The translations under genes and the position numbers were made by a program. The notes under the pieces were generated by a model. That model had not been told where the DNA came from, searched no databases, and was given only the letters and a program-made list of their open reading frames with translations. 64,000 nt of DNA from an uncultured Polaribacter sp. (GTDB lineage Bacteria > Bacteroidota > Bacteroidia > Flavobacteriales > Flavobacteriaceae), in assembly GCF_947503855.1 (NCBI RefSeq), contig NZ_CANNFF010000005.1:162687-226686 (forward strand), given 5' to 3'. Positions 18,455-27,413 of this stretch are shown here, piece by piece. Each line of letters opens with the position of its first letter. The first letter of the stretch is position 1.

Positions 18455-18523
18455 ATTTTTTATTTTTGATATCTCTTCAAATTTAAAAACTTTTAAGATC
18501 TTAAAAGAAGACATTTATCATGT

Positions 18524-19525
18524 TTACTGTTGATACAGTTTTGTTAATAATTTTTCTGCAGGTTTATTTTGTGGTGTAAATCGGTTGTCTTTTTCACCCC
18601 CCACTCTTTCATGAGCATGAAACCATTTCCATACAAAACCTCCAGCAAACCAGTCTTCTTTCCAAAATTGATTGTGTATTGCTTGCAAAGCATTTACTTG
18701 TGCTTTAAGATTGATAGCGCCTCTAACTCTATTTGCTTCCCAAGGTTTTTTACCATTAAAATGGATACTTCTATAACCAAATTCTGTAAACAATACAGGT
18801 TTTTTGATTTTTTTTTGCAAGGTGATAATTTCTTTTTTATGTTCTTGCCAGCCTTCTTCAAAATCTTGAACAGTAGGTGTTTTGTTGTCTGATAACGGAA
18901 AATAGGCATCTATACCAATGTAATCTAGTTCGTTCCAAAAAGTGATCCTTTTAAATTCATCCCAATTAGCAGCATAGGTTAATTTACCTTTGTAAACAGC
19001 TCTAATTTGTTTGATTAATTTTCGCCAAAATTCTGGTCTGTTTTTTACAAATTGTTCTAACTCTGTACCTATACATAAAATTTCTGCTTTTAATTCTTTG
19101 GCAGCTTTTGCATAGGTTAAAATATAATCTTTATAGGAGTTTTCTAAAATTGTCCAGTTTTCTTCTGTAGTTGCTTTTAAATCGCCTGTAAAACCACCTC
19201 TTCTTAACCACATATGTGGTTTTACCATAAGTTTTACACCTTCTTTTTTAAATTCTTTGGCATATTGCAACAGTCCGTTTTTGGTTTCTCCAAACCATTC
19301 TCTGTTTGTATTAAACTCAACTTTAGGGTGTGCTATATTTCTTATAAAACTATAAGGCATCAAAGCAACATAATTGCTTTGTATTTTTAAAACAGGTGTG
19401 ATATGTTTTTTACTAATAGAATCTCTAGAAGCTACAAAACTAACTCCGTTAATTTTTTTAGTTTGACTTTTACAAGAAAAACATAAAGCAGTTAGTACAA
19501 TTAAAAAGATGTTTTTTATTTTCAT
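18524..19525 (-). CDS. GH113-like glycoside hydrolase lipoprotein
   Basis: This 333-residue protein has a lipoprotein signal (MKIKNIFLIVLTALCFSCKS) and a TIM-barrel hydrolase domain. It contains KPHMWLRRGGF, the acid/base candidate glutamate in CIGTELEQF, YIGIDAYFPLSD and the nucleophile candidate glutamate in LFTEFGYRS, followed by GGFVWKW. This order fits family GH113, whose characterised members are beta-mannanases. The Bacteroidota members are largely uncharacterised, so mannan cleavage is an inference. It is probably attached to a membrane facing the periplasm or the outside. There are no SusC/SusD genes nearby, so this is not a classical polysaccharide utilisation locus. Confidence 0.78.
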   Translation of the reverse strand: MKIKNIFLIVLTALCFSCKSQTKKINGVSFVASRDSISKKHITPVLKIQSNYVALMPYSFIRNIAHPKVEFNTNREWFGETKNGLLQYAKEFKKEGVKLMVKPHMWLRRGGFTGDLKATTEENWTILENSYKDYILTYAKAAKELKAEILCIGTELEQFVKNRPEFWRKLIKQIRAVYKGKLTYAANWDEFKRITFWNELDYIGIDAYFPLSDNKTPTVQDFEEGWQEHKKEIITLQKKIKKPVLFTEFGYRSIHFNGKKPWEANRVRGAINLKAQVNALQAIHNQFWKEDWFAGGFVWKWFHAHERVGGEKDNRFTPQNKPAEKLLTKLYQQ

Positions 19526-19730
19526 AACATCCCTAAAAATACTTCTTTTTATTAAAACAAAGCTCTTAAACCAATGTTAAAACTTTGCTCTAAGCAAACT
19601 CAAATTCCTTTGATAAATGACATAAAAGTGTAAGAAAATTTATTTATAATGATTCTAAACTTAAAAAAAAACCGATTTCATTTTTAAGTTCTTAACTTTC
19701 GTTTCTACATAAGAGCAACAAGCAATCAAA

Positions 19731-21083
19731 ATGATGGAACATATAGTAATAATTGGTAATGGTATTTCTGGCGTAACTACCGCTAGACATATTAGAAAAA
19801 ATTCTAACAAGAAAATTACTATCATTTCTGGAGAAACAAAATACTTTTTTTCTAGAACAGCACTCATGTACATTTACATGGGACATATGAAATTTGAGCA
19901 TACAAAACCTTATGAAAACTGGTTCTGGGAAAAAAATAATATAACACTAAAAAAAGGGGTTATTAACTCTGTAAATACTGCTAATAAATTACTTGCTTTT
20001 ACCAATGGCGAAACAGTATCCTATGATAAATTAATAATTGCAACAGGTTCTAAACCCAATAAATTTGGTTGGCCTGGACAAGATTTAGAGGGTGTTATGG
20101 GCATGTATCATAAACAAGATTTAGAGAAATTAGAAAAATATGCCCCAAATAATAAAACTTGCAAAAGAGCTGTAATTGTAGGTGGTGGATTGATAGGAAT
20201 TGAATTGGCAGAAATGTTACGCAGTAGAAACATACCAGTAACTTTTTTAGTGCGTGAAGATAGTTTTTGGAATGGGGTTTTACCTGCACAAGAATCAGCA
20301 ATGATTAACAAACACATTAAAGAACATCATATAGATTTACGTTTAAGTAACAATTTAAAAGCAATTAAAGCTGATGAAAATGGACATGTAAAATCTGTTA
20401 TTATTGAAGAAACTGGTGAAGAAATATTTTGTGATGTAGTAGGATTAACTGCAGGAGTAACACCCAATATCGATTTTTTAAAAAACAGTGATATTGAAAC
20501 TAAAAAAGGTGTTTTAGTAAATCGTTTTTTAGAAACCAATATAAAAGATATTTATGCCATTGGCGATTGTGCAGAACAACAAAAAGCAATTGGACAGCGC
20601 AGAAATATTGAGGCTGTTTGGTATACAGGCCGTATGATGGGCGAAACTTTAGCACAAACAATTTGTGGAAACAAAACAGCATACAATCCTGGAAATTGGT
20701 TTAATTCTGCTAAATTTTTAGATATCGAATACCAAACCTATGGTTGGGTATTTAGTGAGAAAAACAAAAAAGAAAATGAACTGTACTTTCAATGGAAACA
20801 TCCCAAAGAATATAAATGTATCACCATTTCTTTTGATAAAGACACCCATCAATTTTTAGGAATAAATACCTTTGGCATACGAATGCGACACGAAATTTTT
20901 GATAAATGGTTAACCGAAAAAAGGGCTATAGAACATGTTTTAGAATACTTAGCAGATGCTAATTTTGACCCTGAATTTTACAAATTGTACGAACCTCAAA
21001 TAGTTGCAAAATTTAATAAAGAAAATAACAAAAAAATACAGCCAAAAAAGAAAAGCTGGAAAAGAATTTTTAGCAAAACATAA
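19731..21083 (+). CDS. NAD(P)/FAD-dependent oxidoreductase (nitrite reductase / rubredoxin reductase-like)
   Basis: The 450-residue flavoprotein has an N-terminal FAD-binding GxGxxG (IGNGISG near residues 7-13), the central NAD(P) motif (VGGGLIGIELAE near 151-162), ATGSKP, and the second FAD motif YAIGDCAE near 279. It resembles the reductase part of NirB and rubredoxin reductases, which pass electrons from NAD(P)H to a redox partner. The C-terminal third is not a standard dimerisation domain and looks specific to this subgroup. Two adjacent ATGs (19731 and 19734) make the exact start uncertain. The next gene begins three bases after its stop and encodes a membrane iron-sulfur protein, its likely electron partner. 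It heads a five-gene operon. Confidence 0.87.
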   Translation: MMEHIVIIGNGISGVTTARHIRKNSNKKITIISGETKYFFSRTALMYIYMGHMKFEHTKPYENWFWEKNNITLKKGVINSVNTANKLLAFTNGETVSYDKLIIATGSKPNKFGWPGQDLEGVMGMYHKQDLEKLEKYAPNNKTCKRAVIVGGGLIGIELAEMLRSRNIPVTFLVREDSFWNGVLPAQESAMINKHIKEHHIDLRLSNNLKAIKADENGHVKSVIIEETGEEIFCDVVGLTAGVTPNIDFLKNSDIETKKGVLVNRFLETNIKDIYAIGDCAEQQKAIGQRRNIEAVWYTGRMMGETLAQTICGNKTAYNPGNWFNSAKFLDIEYQTYGWVFSEKNKKENELYFQWKHPKEYKCITISFDKDTHQFLGINTFGIRMRHEIFDKWLTEKRAIEHVLEYLADANFDPEFYKLYEPQIVAKFNKENNKKIQPKKKSWKRIFSKT

Positions 21084-21086
21084 AAT

Positions 21087-22709
21087 ATGAAAGCAATTAA
21101 ACATACTGGTTTTGTTCTTTTTTTAGTAGCCTTAACCATTTTTACAGGATCATTGTTTACAGGATCTTTTCAGTTATCTAAATCTGAATTAGATGCTTTT
21201 TTAAAGGAAAAAAATTACAAAAGCACAGTTATTAGAGGTGCTTTAGAAGATGCTGTAATAACAGATAAAAAACTTACTATTTTTAAATTTTCTGCTAGAG
21301 TTAGAAAAGCGTATGAAAAATCAAACAGCTATTATGACGCTTTAATTACTAAATATAATGCGGCAAAAAATTGGGACAAAAAAGGAGAACAATATCAATA
21401 TAAAATATACGGAAAACCACACACACTCAGTTATACTTTAGCCAAAAAGGCCGGTAGGGGTTTTGTAAAAGAAAACGCTAGTTTAATATGGTTTTTAACT
21501 TTTGGCTTTGGTATGATTGGTGCTTTGTTATTTATGTTACCAAACTTAATCTTATTAGGAAAACCTGGCATTAAAAACAATCATATTTATCATAATTCTG
21601 CAACCAACAGAGGTTTTGTGGCGTGGTTAGTGCTTATTTATTTGGTGGCTTTTTACTTACTACTTTATTTTAAACCAGATTATGTAGTAAACTGGACGTA
21701 CATTTTAGACCCAATTAGTAATTTTTTAAATGGTGGTGATGCCTCTCAATGGTTTGTCTATGGATTTTTGTACTGTACAATAATGGTAACCATGGGAGTT
21801 AGAATGTACATTAAATATCGCCATAATAAATATCAAATTATTAGAACTACCTCTGTACTTTTTTTTCAAATTGTATTTGCTTTTTTAATTCCAGAAATTA
21901 TGACCAGTTTAAACATGCCTGGTTACGATTTTAAAAATGCATTTCCTTTAGATTACGATTTCTTTTTTGAATGGAATTTAGACACCTTAACCTCTAGTGG
22001 AAAAATTGGACTTTTTATATTGATTTGGGGTATTGTTTTAACCTTAATTATTGTACCAGTTATGGTCTATTTTTTCGGAAAAAGATGGTACTGTTCTTGG
22101 GTTTGTGGTTGTGGTGGTTTAGCAGAAACTTTGGGAGACCCTTACAGGCAACATTCAAACAAAAGCGTAAATGCATGGAAATTAGAGCGCTGGCTAATAC
22201 ATTCTGTATTGGTGTTTTCTTTAGTAATGACTGTAGTAACATTGTATTGTTATTTTTCTGGAACAACCTCTTTTATCGGAATCAATTCTCAATGGATTAA
22301 AGATACCTATAGCTTTTTAATTGGAGCCTGGTTTGCAGGTGTAATTGGCACAGGGTTTTATCCCATTTTTGGAAACAGAGTTTGGTGTAGATTTGGTTGT
22401 CCGTTAGCTGCTTATTTAGGATTGGTACAACGCTTTAAATCTCGCTTTAGAATTACCACCAATGGTGGCCAATGTATTTCTTGTGGAAATTGTTCTACGT
22501 ATTGCGAGCAAGGAATTGATGTTAGAGCCTATGCACAAAAGGGTGAAAATATTGTGCGTTCTAGTTGTGTGGGTTGTGGTATCTGTTCTGCAGTTTGCCC
22601 GAGAGGTGTTTTAAAATTAGAAAATGGTCCCGAAGAAGGAAGAATAAACCCAACAGAAATTTTGTTAGGTAATGATGTAGATTTAATGAATTTTGTGAAT
22701 AAAAAATAA
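21087..22709 (+). CDS. NapH/NosR-like membrane protein with 4Fe-4S ferredoxin domain
   Basis: This 540-residue integral membrane protein has a first transmembrane segment at residues 6-28, an extracytoplasmic stretch of about 110 residues, then at least five further helices. It carries the cysteine pairs typical of NapH/NosR (WYCSWVCGCGG near 334-344 and WCRFGCPLAA near 432-441). Two ferredoxin clusters lie near the C-terminus (CISCGNCSTYC and CVGCGICSAVCPRG, about 461-505). Such proteins move electrons across or along the membrane between quinol and ferredoxin-like centres. Together with the upstream flavoprotein it forms a NAD(P)H-to-membrane redox module. No nitrate or nitrous oxide reductase is nearby, so its final acceptor is unknown. 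The following glycosyltransferase starts 12 bases downstream. Confidence 0.87.
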   Translation: MKAIKHTGFVLFLVALTIFTGSLFTGSFQLSKSELDAFLKEKNYKSTVIRGALEDAVITDKKLTIFKFSARVRKAYEKSNSYYDALITKYNAAKNWDKKGEQYQYKIYGKPHTLSYTLAKKAGRGFVKENASLIWFLTFGFGMIGALLFMLPNLILLGKPGIKNNHIYHNSATNRGFVAWLVLIYLVAFYLLLYFKPDYVVNWTYILDPISNFLNGGDASQWFVYGFLYCTIMVTMGVRMYIKYRHNKYQIIRTTSVLFFQIVFAFLIPEIMTSLNMPGYDFKNAFPLDYDFFFEWNLDTLTSSGKIGLFILIWGIVLTLIIVPVMVYFFGKRWYCSWVCGCGGLAETLGDPYRQHSNKSVNAWKLERWLIHSVLVFSLVMTVVTLYCYFSGTTSFIGINSQWIKDTYSFLIGAWFAGVIGTGFYPIFGNRVWCRFGCPLAAYLGLVQRFKSRFRITTNGGQCISCGNCSTYCEQGIDVRAYAQKGENIVRSSCVGCGICSAVCPRGVLKLENGPEEGRINPTEILLGNDVDLMNFVNKK

Positions 22710-22721
22710 TATTTTAAGACA

Positions 22722-23414
22722 ATGAAACCAATTGTTAATGTAATAATACCTGCTTTTAACGAGCAAGACTCTATAGGGAACGTAATTGCAGATCTTCCAA
22801 AATTTGTGGATGAAGTTATAGTTGTAAATAACAAATCTACAGATAAAACCAAAGAAAACGCAACAAAAGCTGGAGCAACAGTTTTAACAGAAGAGAGAAA
22901 AGGCTATGGTTACGCCTGTTTAAAAGGGATGGATTACATCGCAAAAAAAGAGGTTAAACCTACCATTGTTGTTTTTTTAGATGGGGATTACTCTGATTAT
23001 CCAGAACAATTGACAACTTTAATACAACCTATTATAGAAAACAATATAGATTTTGTAATTGGTGCACGCATTAAAAAATTACGTGAAAATGGTTCTATGA
23101 CACCACAACAAGTTTTTGGTAATTGGTTAGCTACTTTTTTAATGAAATTATTTTTTAATGCAAAATTTACAGATTTAGGTCCTTTTAGAGCTATTAAATA
23201 CCAAAGATTATTAGACCTAAATATGCAAGATAAAACATATGGTTGGACAGTAGAAATGCAATTAAAAGCCTTAAAACAAAAATTAACCTATACAGAAACA
23301 CCTATGAAATACAGAAATAGAATTGGAGTTTCTAAAGTTTCAGGAACTGTAAAAGGTTCTATATTTGCAGGAATTAAAATTTTAAGTTGGATTTTTAAAT
23401 ACAGTTTCAAATAA
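22722..23414 (+). CDS. family 2 glycosyltransferase (polyprenyl-phosphate hexosyltransferase-like)
   Basis: The 230-residue protein is a compact GT-A fold enzyme with VNVIIPAFNEQDSIGNVI at the start, VVNNKSTDKT, GYGYACLKGM and the metal-binding DGDYSDYPEQ. It lacks C-terminal membrane helices. Members of this subgroup transfer a hexose from a nucleotide sugar to a polyprenyl phosphate on the cytoplasmic side. The donor is not identifiable. The stop overlaps the start of the next glycosyltransferase by one base (TAATG), so translation is coupled. It could supply a lipid-linked sugar used by the GT-C type enzyme two genes later. Confidence 0.85.
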   Translation: MKPIVNVIIPAFNEQDSIGNVIADLPKFVDEVIVVNNKSTDKTKENATKAGATVLTEERKGYGYACLKGMDYIAKKEVKPTIVVFLDGDYSDYPEQLTTLIQPIIENNIDFVIGARIKKLRENGSMTPQQVFGNWLATFLMKLFFNAKFTDLGPFRAIKYQRLLDLNMQDKTYGWTVEMQLKALKQKLTYTETPMKYRNRIGVSKVSGTVKGSIFAGIKILSWIFKYSFK

Positions 23415-24904
23415 TGGTTCTAGAGTACATTATCATTATCATCTATTCTCTCTCTTTACTGCTAATTTTTATGTATGCATTAGCACAATTAAACTTGCTT
23501 ATTAACTACTTAAAAGCAAGAAAAAAAGTAGATACTTCTGTAAAATTTGATTTATCCAATCCAAAAGAAATTCCTTTTGTAACCATACAGCTACCTGTTT
23601 ATAACGAGTTGTATGTAATGAAACGTTTGTTAAAAAATATTGCTAAATTAGAATATCCTAAGGGTAAATTAGAAATACAAGTTTTAGACGATTCTACAGA
23701 CGAATCTATAGAAACCACAGCAAAACACATTAAAAAGATACAAGAAAAAGGCATTGATATACAACATATTAGAAGAACGAATAGAAAAGGTTTTAAAGCA
23801 GGCGCTTTAAAAGAAGGTTTAAAAACTGCAAAAGGAGAATTTATAGCCATTTTTGACGCCGATTTTCTTCCAAAAAAAGATTGGTTGCTACAAACCATTC
23901 CTTACTTTAAAGACGATAAAATTGGTGTGGTTCAAACACGCTGGGGACATATCAACAGAAATTATTCTACCTTAACAAAAATTCAAGCTTTTGCTTTAGA
24001 CGCTCATTTTACATTAGAGCAAGTTGGAAGAAATAGCCAAGGCCATTTTATAAATTTTAATGGAACTGCTGGTGTTTGGCGTAAAAAATGTATTTACGAT
24101 GCTGGTAATTGGGAAGGAGATACATTAACAGAAGATCTAGATTTAAGTTATAGAGCTCAATTAAAAAAATGGAAATTTAAGTATTTAGAAAATGTAGAAA
24201 CTCCTGCAGAATTGCCTGTAATAATAAGCGCAGCAAGATCACAACAATTTAGGTGGAACAAAGGTGGTGCAGAAAATTTTCAAAAAATGATGAAACGTGT
24301 TGTCAAAAGCAAAAATGTTTCATTTAAAACTAAAATACATAGTTTACTTCACTTGCTAAATAGTTCTATGTTTACTTTTATTTTTTTAGTAGCAGTACTA
24401 AGCATCCCTATGTTATATATTAAAAATGAATATGCGCACTTAAAAATGTATTTTTATGTTATGAGCTTTTTTGTCATTAGCTCTTTAATATTTTTTATTT
24501 GCTATTGGGTTATGTACAAAAGCATTTATGGTGGTGGTATTAAAAACTTCTTTAAATATATTGGTGCATTTTTTACCTTTTTTTCAATTGCAATGGGCTT
24601 TTCTTTACACAATACTATTGCCGTTTTAGAAGGGCATTTTGGTAAAAAAAGTGAGTTTGTAAGAACACCAAAATTTAATATTAAAACCGTAAAAGACGGC
24701 TGGAAAAACAACAAATACATTAAAAAGAAACCCTCTCTAAATGTGATTTTAGAAGGTATTTTAGCATTGTATTTTGTATTTGGTATGTATAGCGCTTTTA
24801 TAGTGGGCACACAAGGTGGAGATTTTGGTTTATTCCCTTTCCATTTTATGTTATTTATTGGCTTTGGTTATGTTTTTTTAAAATCGATTTTTTCTAAAGC
24901 ATAA
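23414..24904 (+). CDS. membrane family 2 glycosyltransferase, cellulose synthase-like (CslA-like)
   Basis: This 496-residue protein has an N-terminal transmembrane helix (about 4-26), a cytoplasmic GT2 domain with DDSTD, FDADF and TEDLDLS, and the processive-enzyme motif QQFRW near residue 279. At least four C-terminal transmembrane helices follow. This layout matches cellulose synthase-like A/C proteins and bacterial relatives that build beta-linked glucan or mannan chains, although several bacterial members add single sugars to lipids. The gene overlaps both neighbours by one base (TAATG junctions), so it belongs firmly to the operon. Confidence 0.86.
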   Translation: MVLEYIIIIIYSLSLLLIFMYALAQLNLLINYLKARKKVDTSVKFDLSNPKEIPFVTIQLPVYNELYVMKRLLKNIAKLEYPKGKLEIQVLDDSTDESIETTAKHIKKIQEKGIDIQHIRRTNRKGFKAGALKEGLKTAKGEFIAIFDADFLPKKDWLLQTIPYFKDDKIGVVQTRWGHINRNYSTLTKIQAFALDAHFTLEQVGRNSQGHFINFNGTAGVWRKKCIYDAGNWEGDTLTEDLDLSYRAQLKKWKFKYLENVETPAELPVIISAARSQQFRWNKGGAENFQKMMKRVVKSKNVSFKTKIHSLLHLLNSSMFTFIFLVAVLSIPMLYIKNEYAHLKMYFYVMSFFVISSLIFFICYWVMYKSIYGGGIKNFFKYIGAFFTFFSIAMGFSLHNTIAVLEGHFGKKSEFVRTPKFNIKTVKDGWKNNKYIKKKPSLNVILEGILALYFVFGMYSAFIVGTQGGDFGLFPFHFMLFIGFGYVFLKSIFSKA

Positions 24905-26316
24905 TGACTATTCTAAAACAAAATAGCCAATATTTAGCCATTTTTTTCAGTATTATTACCTATTTTTTTTTCGCCTATTTCTTAGAAAGAACTCAGTTTT
25001 ATACCTTTTCTTTTCTTTGGCTTTTTTTATTTGGATGTTTTTATGCAATCATAAAAAACAAGCATATTTCTTTTAAGAATTTAGTGGGAATTAGCATTTT
25101 GTTTCGATTGATATTTTTATTTGCAGTACCCCGTTTATCACAAGATTTTTATCGTTTTATTTGGGATGGCCGCATGATTTTAGAAGGTTTTAATCCTTAC
25201 TTATCTTTACCTGAAACATTTATACAACAAAACTTAAAACCTATTACAGATACTAATATATTGTATGCAGGAATGGGGGAGTTAAATGGAAGTCATTATA
25301 CCAATTACCCGCCTTTAAACCAGCTGTGTTTTTTTATTGCTGCACTTTTTGCTAGTAAAAGTATTTTTGGTTCTGTAATTATTTTAAGAATCTTTATCAT
25401 TTTAGCAGATATTGGTATTTTATATTTTGGAAAAAAAATATTAGAAAATTTAAAATTGCCTGTTAAAAACATCTTTTGGTATATTTTAAATCCTTTTGTT
25501 ATTTTAGAAATGACAGGTAATTTGCACTTTGAATCTGTAATGCTGTTTTTCTTAGTTTTTGCATTGTATAAATTGTATCAAAGAAAATGGATTTTTGCAG
25601 CCTTATTGTTGGCCTGCTCTATTTCTGTAAAGTTAATTCCCTTATTATTTTTACCTTTATTTTTTAAGTGGTTTACAAAATATTTTCCCGCCTATGGAGA
25701 TCATAGTACTCTGTCTGTTCGAGCGCAATCGAGAACTAAAAAACAGCTTATTAATTTTAAAGGCGTTTTAAAATTAGCGGGGTTTTATATTATTATTATA
25801 AGTACAACCATCATTTTATTTTTACCTTTTTATTCTTTAGAATTATTTACAAACTATACAAACTCTGTAGGTTTATGGTTTAGAAGCTTTGAGTTTAATG
25901 CAAGTTTTTACTATTTATTTAGAGAAATTGGTTACCTCTTTAGAGGTTATAATGAAATTGCCATTATTGGAAAAATAACGTCTATATTAACTATTTTGTT
26001 TTTAATTATTCTAACATTCTTTAGAAAAAAAAATTCTTTTAAACAACTCATTACAACTTTATTATTCGGGTTGTGTTTTTATTATTTTACAGCTACAACC
26101 GTACATCCTTGGTACTTGGCAACACCTTTAATTTTGTCTGTTTTTACTAAATATAAATTTCCAGTTGTTTGGACATTAGTTATCTTTTTAAGTTATCAAG
26201 CCTATGCAAATGAGCCTTGGCAAGAAAATTTATGGTTTGTATTTGCAGAATATTTACTCCTGTTTTCTTTTTTATGTTTCGAAATTTATCAATCTTACAA
26301 TTTAAAGAAATTGTAA
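24904..26316 (+). CDS. polytopic GT-C type glycosyltransferase (mannosyltransferase-like)
   Basis: The 470-residue protein has about ten hydrophobic segments and an early loop DFYRFIWDGRMILEGFNPY, characteristic of GT-C mannosyltransferase-like enzymes that use polyprenyl-phosphate sugars at the outer face of the membrane. A later VHPWYLATPL is also typical. It contains an odd hydrophilic insert at residues 266-281 whose DNA is a REP-like palindrome (25711-25737), described separately. The reading frame stays open through the insert, between two membrane segments, so the protein may tolerate it. It is the last gene of the five-gene operon. Confidence 0.8.
   Translation: MTILKQNSQYLAIFFSIITYFFFAYFLERTQFYTFSFLWLFLFGCFYAIIKNKHISFKNLVGISILFRLIFLFAVPRLSQDFYRFIWDGRMILEGFNPYLSLPETFIQQNLKPITDTNILYAGMGELNGSHYTNYPPLNQLCFFIAALFASKSIFGSVIILRIFIILADIGILYFGKKILENLKLPVKNIFWYILNPFVILEMTGNLHFESVMLFFLVFALYKLYQRKWIFAALLLACSISVKLIPLLFLPLFFKWFTKYFPAYGDHSTLSVRAQSRTKKQLINFKGVLKLAGFYIIIISTTIILFLPFYSLELFTNYTNSVGLWFRSFEFNASFYYLFREIGYLFRGYNEIAIIGKITSILTILFLIILTFFRKKNSFKQLITTLLFGLCFYYFTATTVHPWYLATPLILSVFTKYKFPVVWTLVIFLSYQAYANEPWQENLWFVFAEYLLLFSFLCFEIYQSYNLKKL
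25711..25737 (+). repeat. REP-like palindromic element inside coding sequence
   Basis: The sequence CTGTTCGAGCGCAATCGAGAAC (within 25715-25736) is GC-richer than its surroundings and forms an imperfect hairpin. A related copy in inverse orientation lies between genes at 38955-38975, sharing TCGA-k-CGCA-r-TCGAGA. Here it is read as codons 270-278 of the glycosyltransferase. Confidence 0.6.
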
Positions 26317-26381
26317 ATAAATTTACTTAACTCCCTTTTTTAAGCACTTTTTTGTATTTTAGTACTTATTTTTAATATTTT

Positions 26382-27410
26382 ATGAAAAGACTTACTATAA
26401 AAGACATAGCTAAAGAATTTAATGTTTCTATTTCTACAGTATCTAAAGCGCTAAATGATAGTTATGAGATAAGTGTAAGCACCAAAGAAAAAATACAGAA
26501 ATTTGCAAAAGAGAACAATTACAAGCCAAATTTTAATGCACTTAGCTTAAAAAACAGGCAAACAAAAACCATTGGTATTATCATACCAAACATGTTAAAT
26601 TACTTTTTTGCGCAAGTTTTTAATGGTATAGAAAAAGTTGCCAACGAAAAAGGCTACAAAATAATTTCTTGTATTTCTAACGAATCTCATACCAAAGAAG
26701 TAGAAACTATGGAAATGCTTTCTAACGGAAGTATAGATGGCTTTATACTTTCTATGGCAGAAGAAACCGTTTTAAAAAACAACTTTAAACATTTTGATGA
26801 AATATTACAAAACGGTACACCTATAGTAATGTTTGATAGAGTAGCAGAATCTATAAATTGCGATAAAGTAATCACAGATGATTTTAAAGGCGCTTCTAAA
26901 ACCGTAAAATATTTAGCAAAATCTGGTAGTAAAAATATTGCTTTTATATCTACCATTAGTAATTTAAAAGTGGGTAAAAAAAGACACCAAGGCTATTTAA
27001 AAGGTTTAGAAAAAGCAGGCTTACCAATAAATAATAACTTAATAATTAACATATTAGAAGAAGATTACAAAAAATACGAAAGTATTTTAACACCTATTTT
27101 TAATGATAATGAAATAGATGCTGTAATAACTACAGACGAATCTTCTGCAATTGCAGCTATGAAGGTAGCACAGAAAAAAGGTCATAAAGTACCAGAAAAC
27201 TTTGCTGTAGTTTCCTTTTCAAATGGTATTTTAGCAAGACATTCTAGTCCTAAATTAACAACAGTAAGCCAGCATGGAGAACAAATGGGCGAAACTGCTG
27301 CAGAACTATTAATAAATAGATTAGAAGACAAATCCGAAGAAGAACCAGAACACAAAACTATAATTATTAAAACAGATTTGGTAGAACGTAACTCTACGAA
27401 AAAGTCTTAA
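26382..27410 (+). CDS. LacI-family transcriptional regulator
   Basis: The 342-residue protein has an N-terminal LacI helix-turn-helix (LTIKDIAKEFNVSISTVSKALN, residues about 3-24), a hinge (KPNFNALSLKNRQTKTIGIIIPN) and a periplasmic-binding-protein-like effector domain. These regulators bind a sugar or phosphosugar and repress or activate carbohydrate genes. A TATTTTAG box at 26355-26362 gives it its own plausible promoter, 65 bases after the glycosyltransferase operon. Position suggests it could control that operon, but no operator palindrome could be matched. The HAD hydrolase follows by three bases. Confidence 0.9.
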   Translation: MKRLTIKDIAKEFNVSISTVSKALNDSYEISVSTKEKIQKFAKENNYKPNFNALSLKNRQTKTIGIIIPNMLNYFFAQVFNGIEKVANEKGYKIISCISNESHTKEVETMEMLSNGSIDGFILSMAEETVLKNNFKHFDEILQNGTPIVMFDRVAESINCDKVITDDFKGASKTVKYLAKSGSKNIAFISTISNLKVGKKRHQGYLKGLEKAGLPINNNLIINILEEDYKKYESILTPIFNDNEIDAVITTDESSAIAAMKVAQKKGHKVPENFAVVSFSNGILARHSSPKLTTVSQHGEQMGETAAELLINRLEDKSEEEPEHKTIIIKTDLVERNSTKKS

Positions 27411-27413
27411 TTA

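Noticed and set aside
22025..22300. Plus-strand frame inside the iron-sulfur membrane protein gene
   Set aside because: It is in another reading frame of a clearly coding gene and has no family features.
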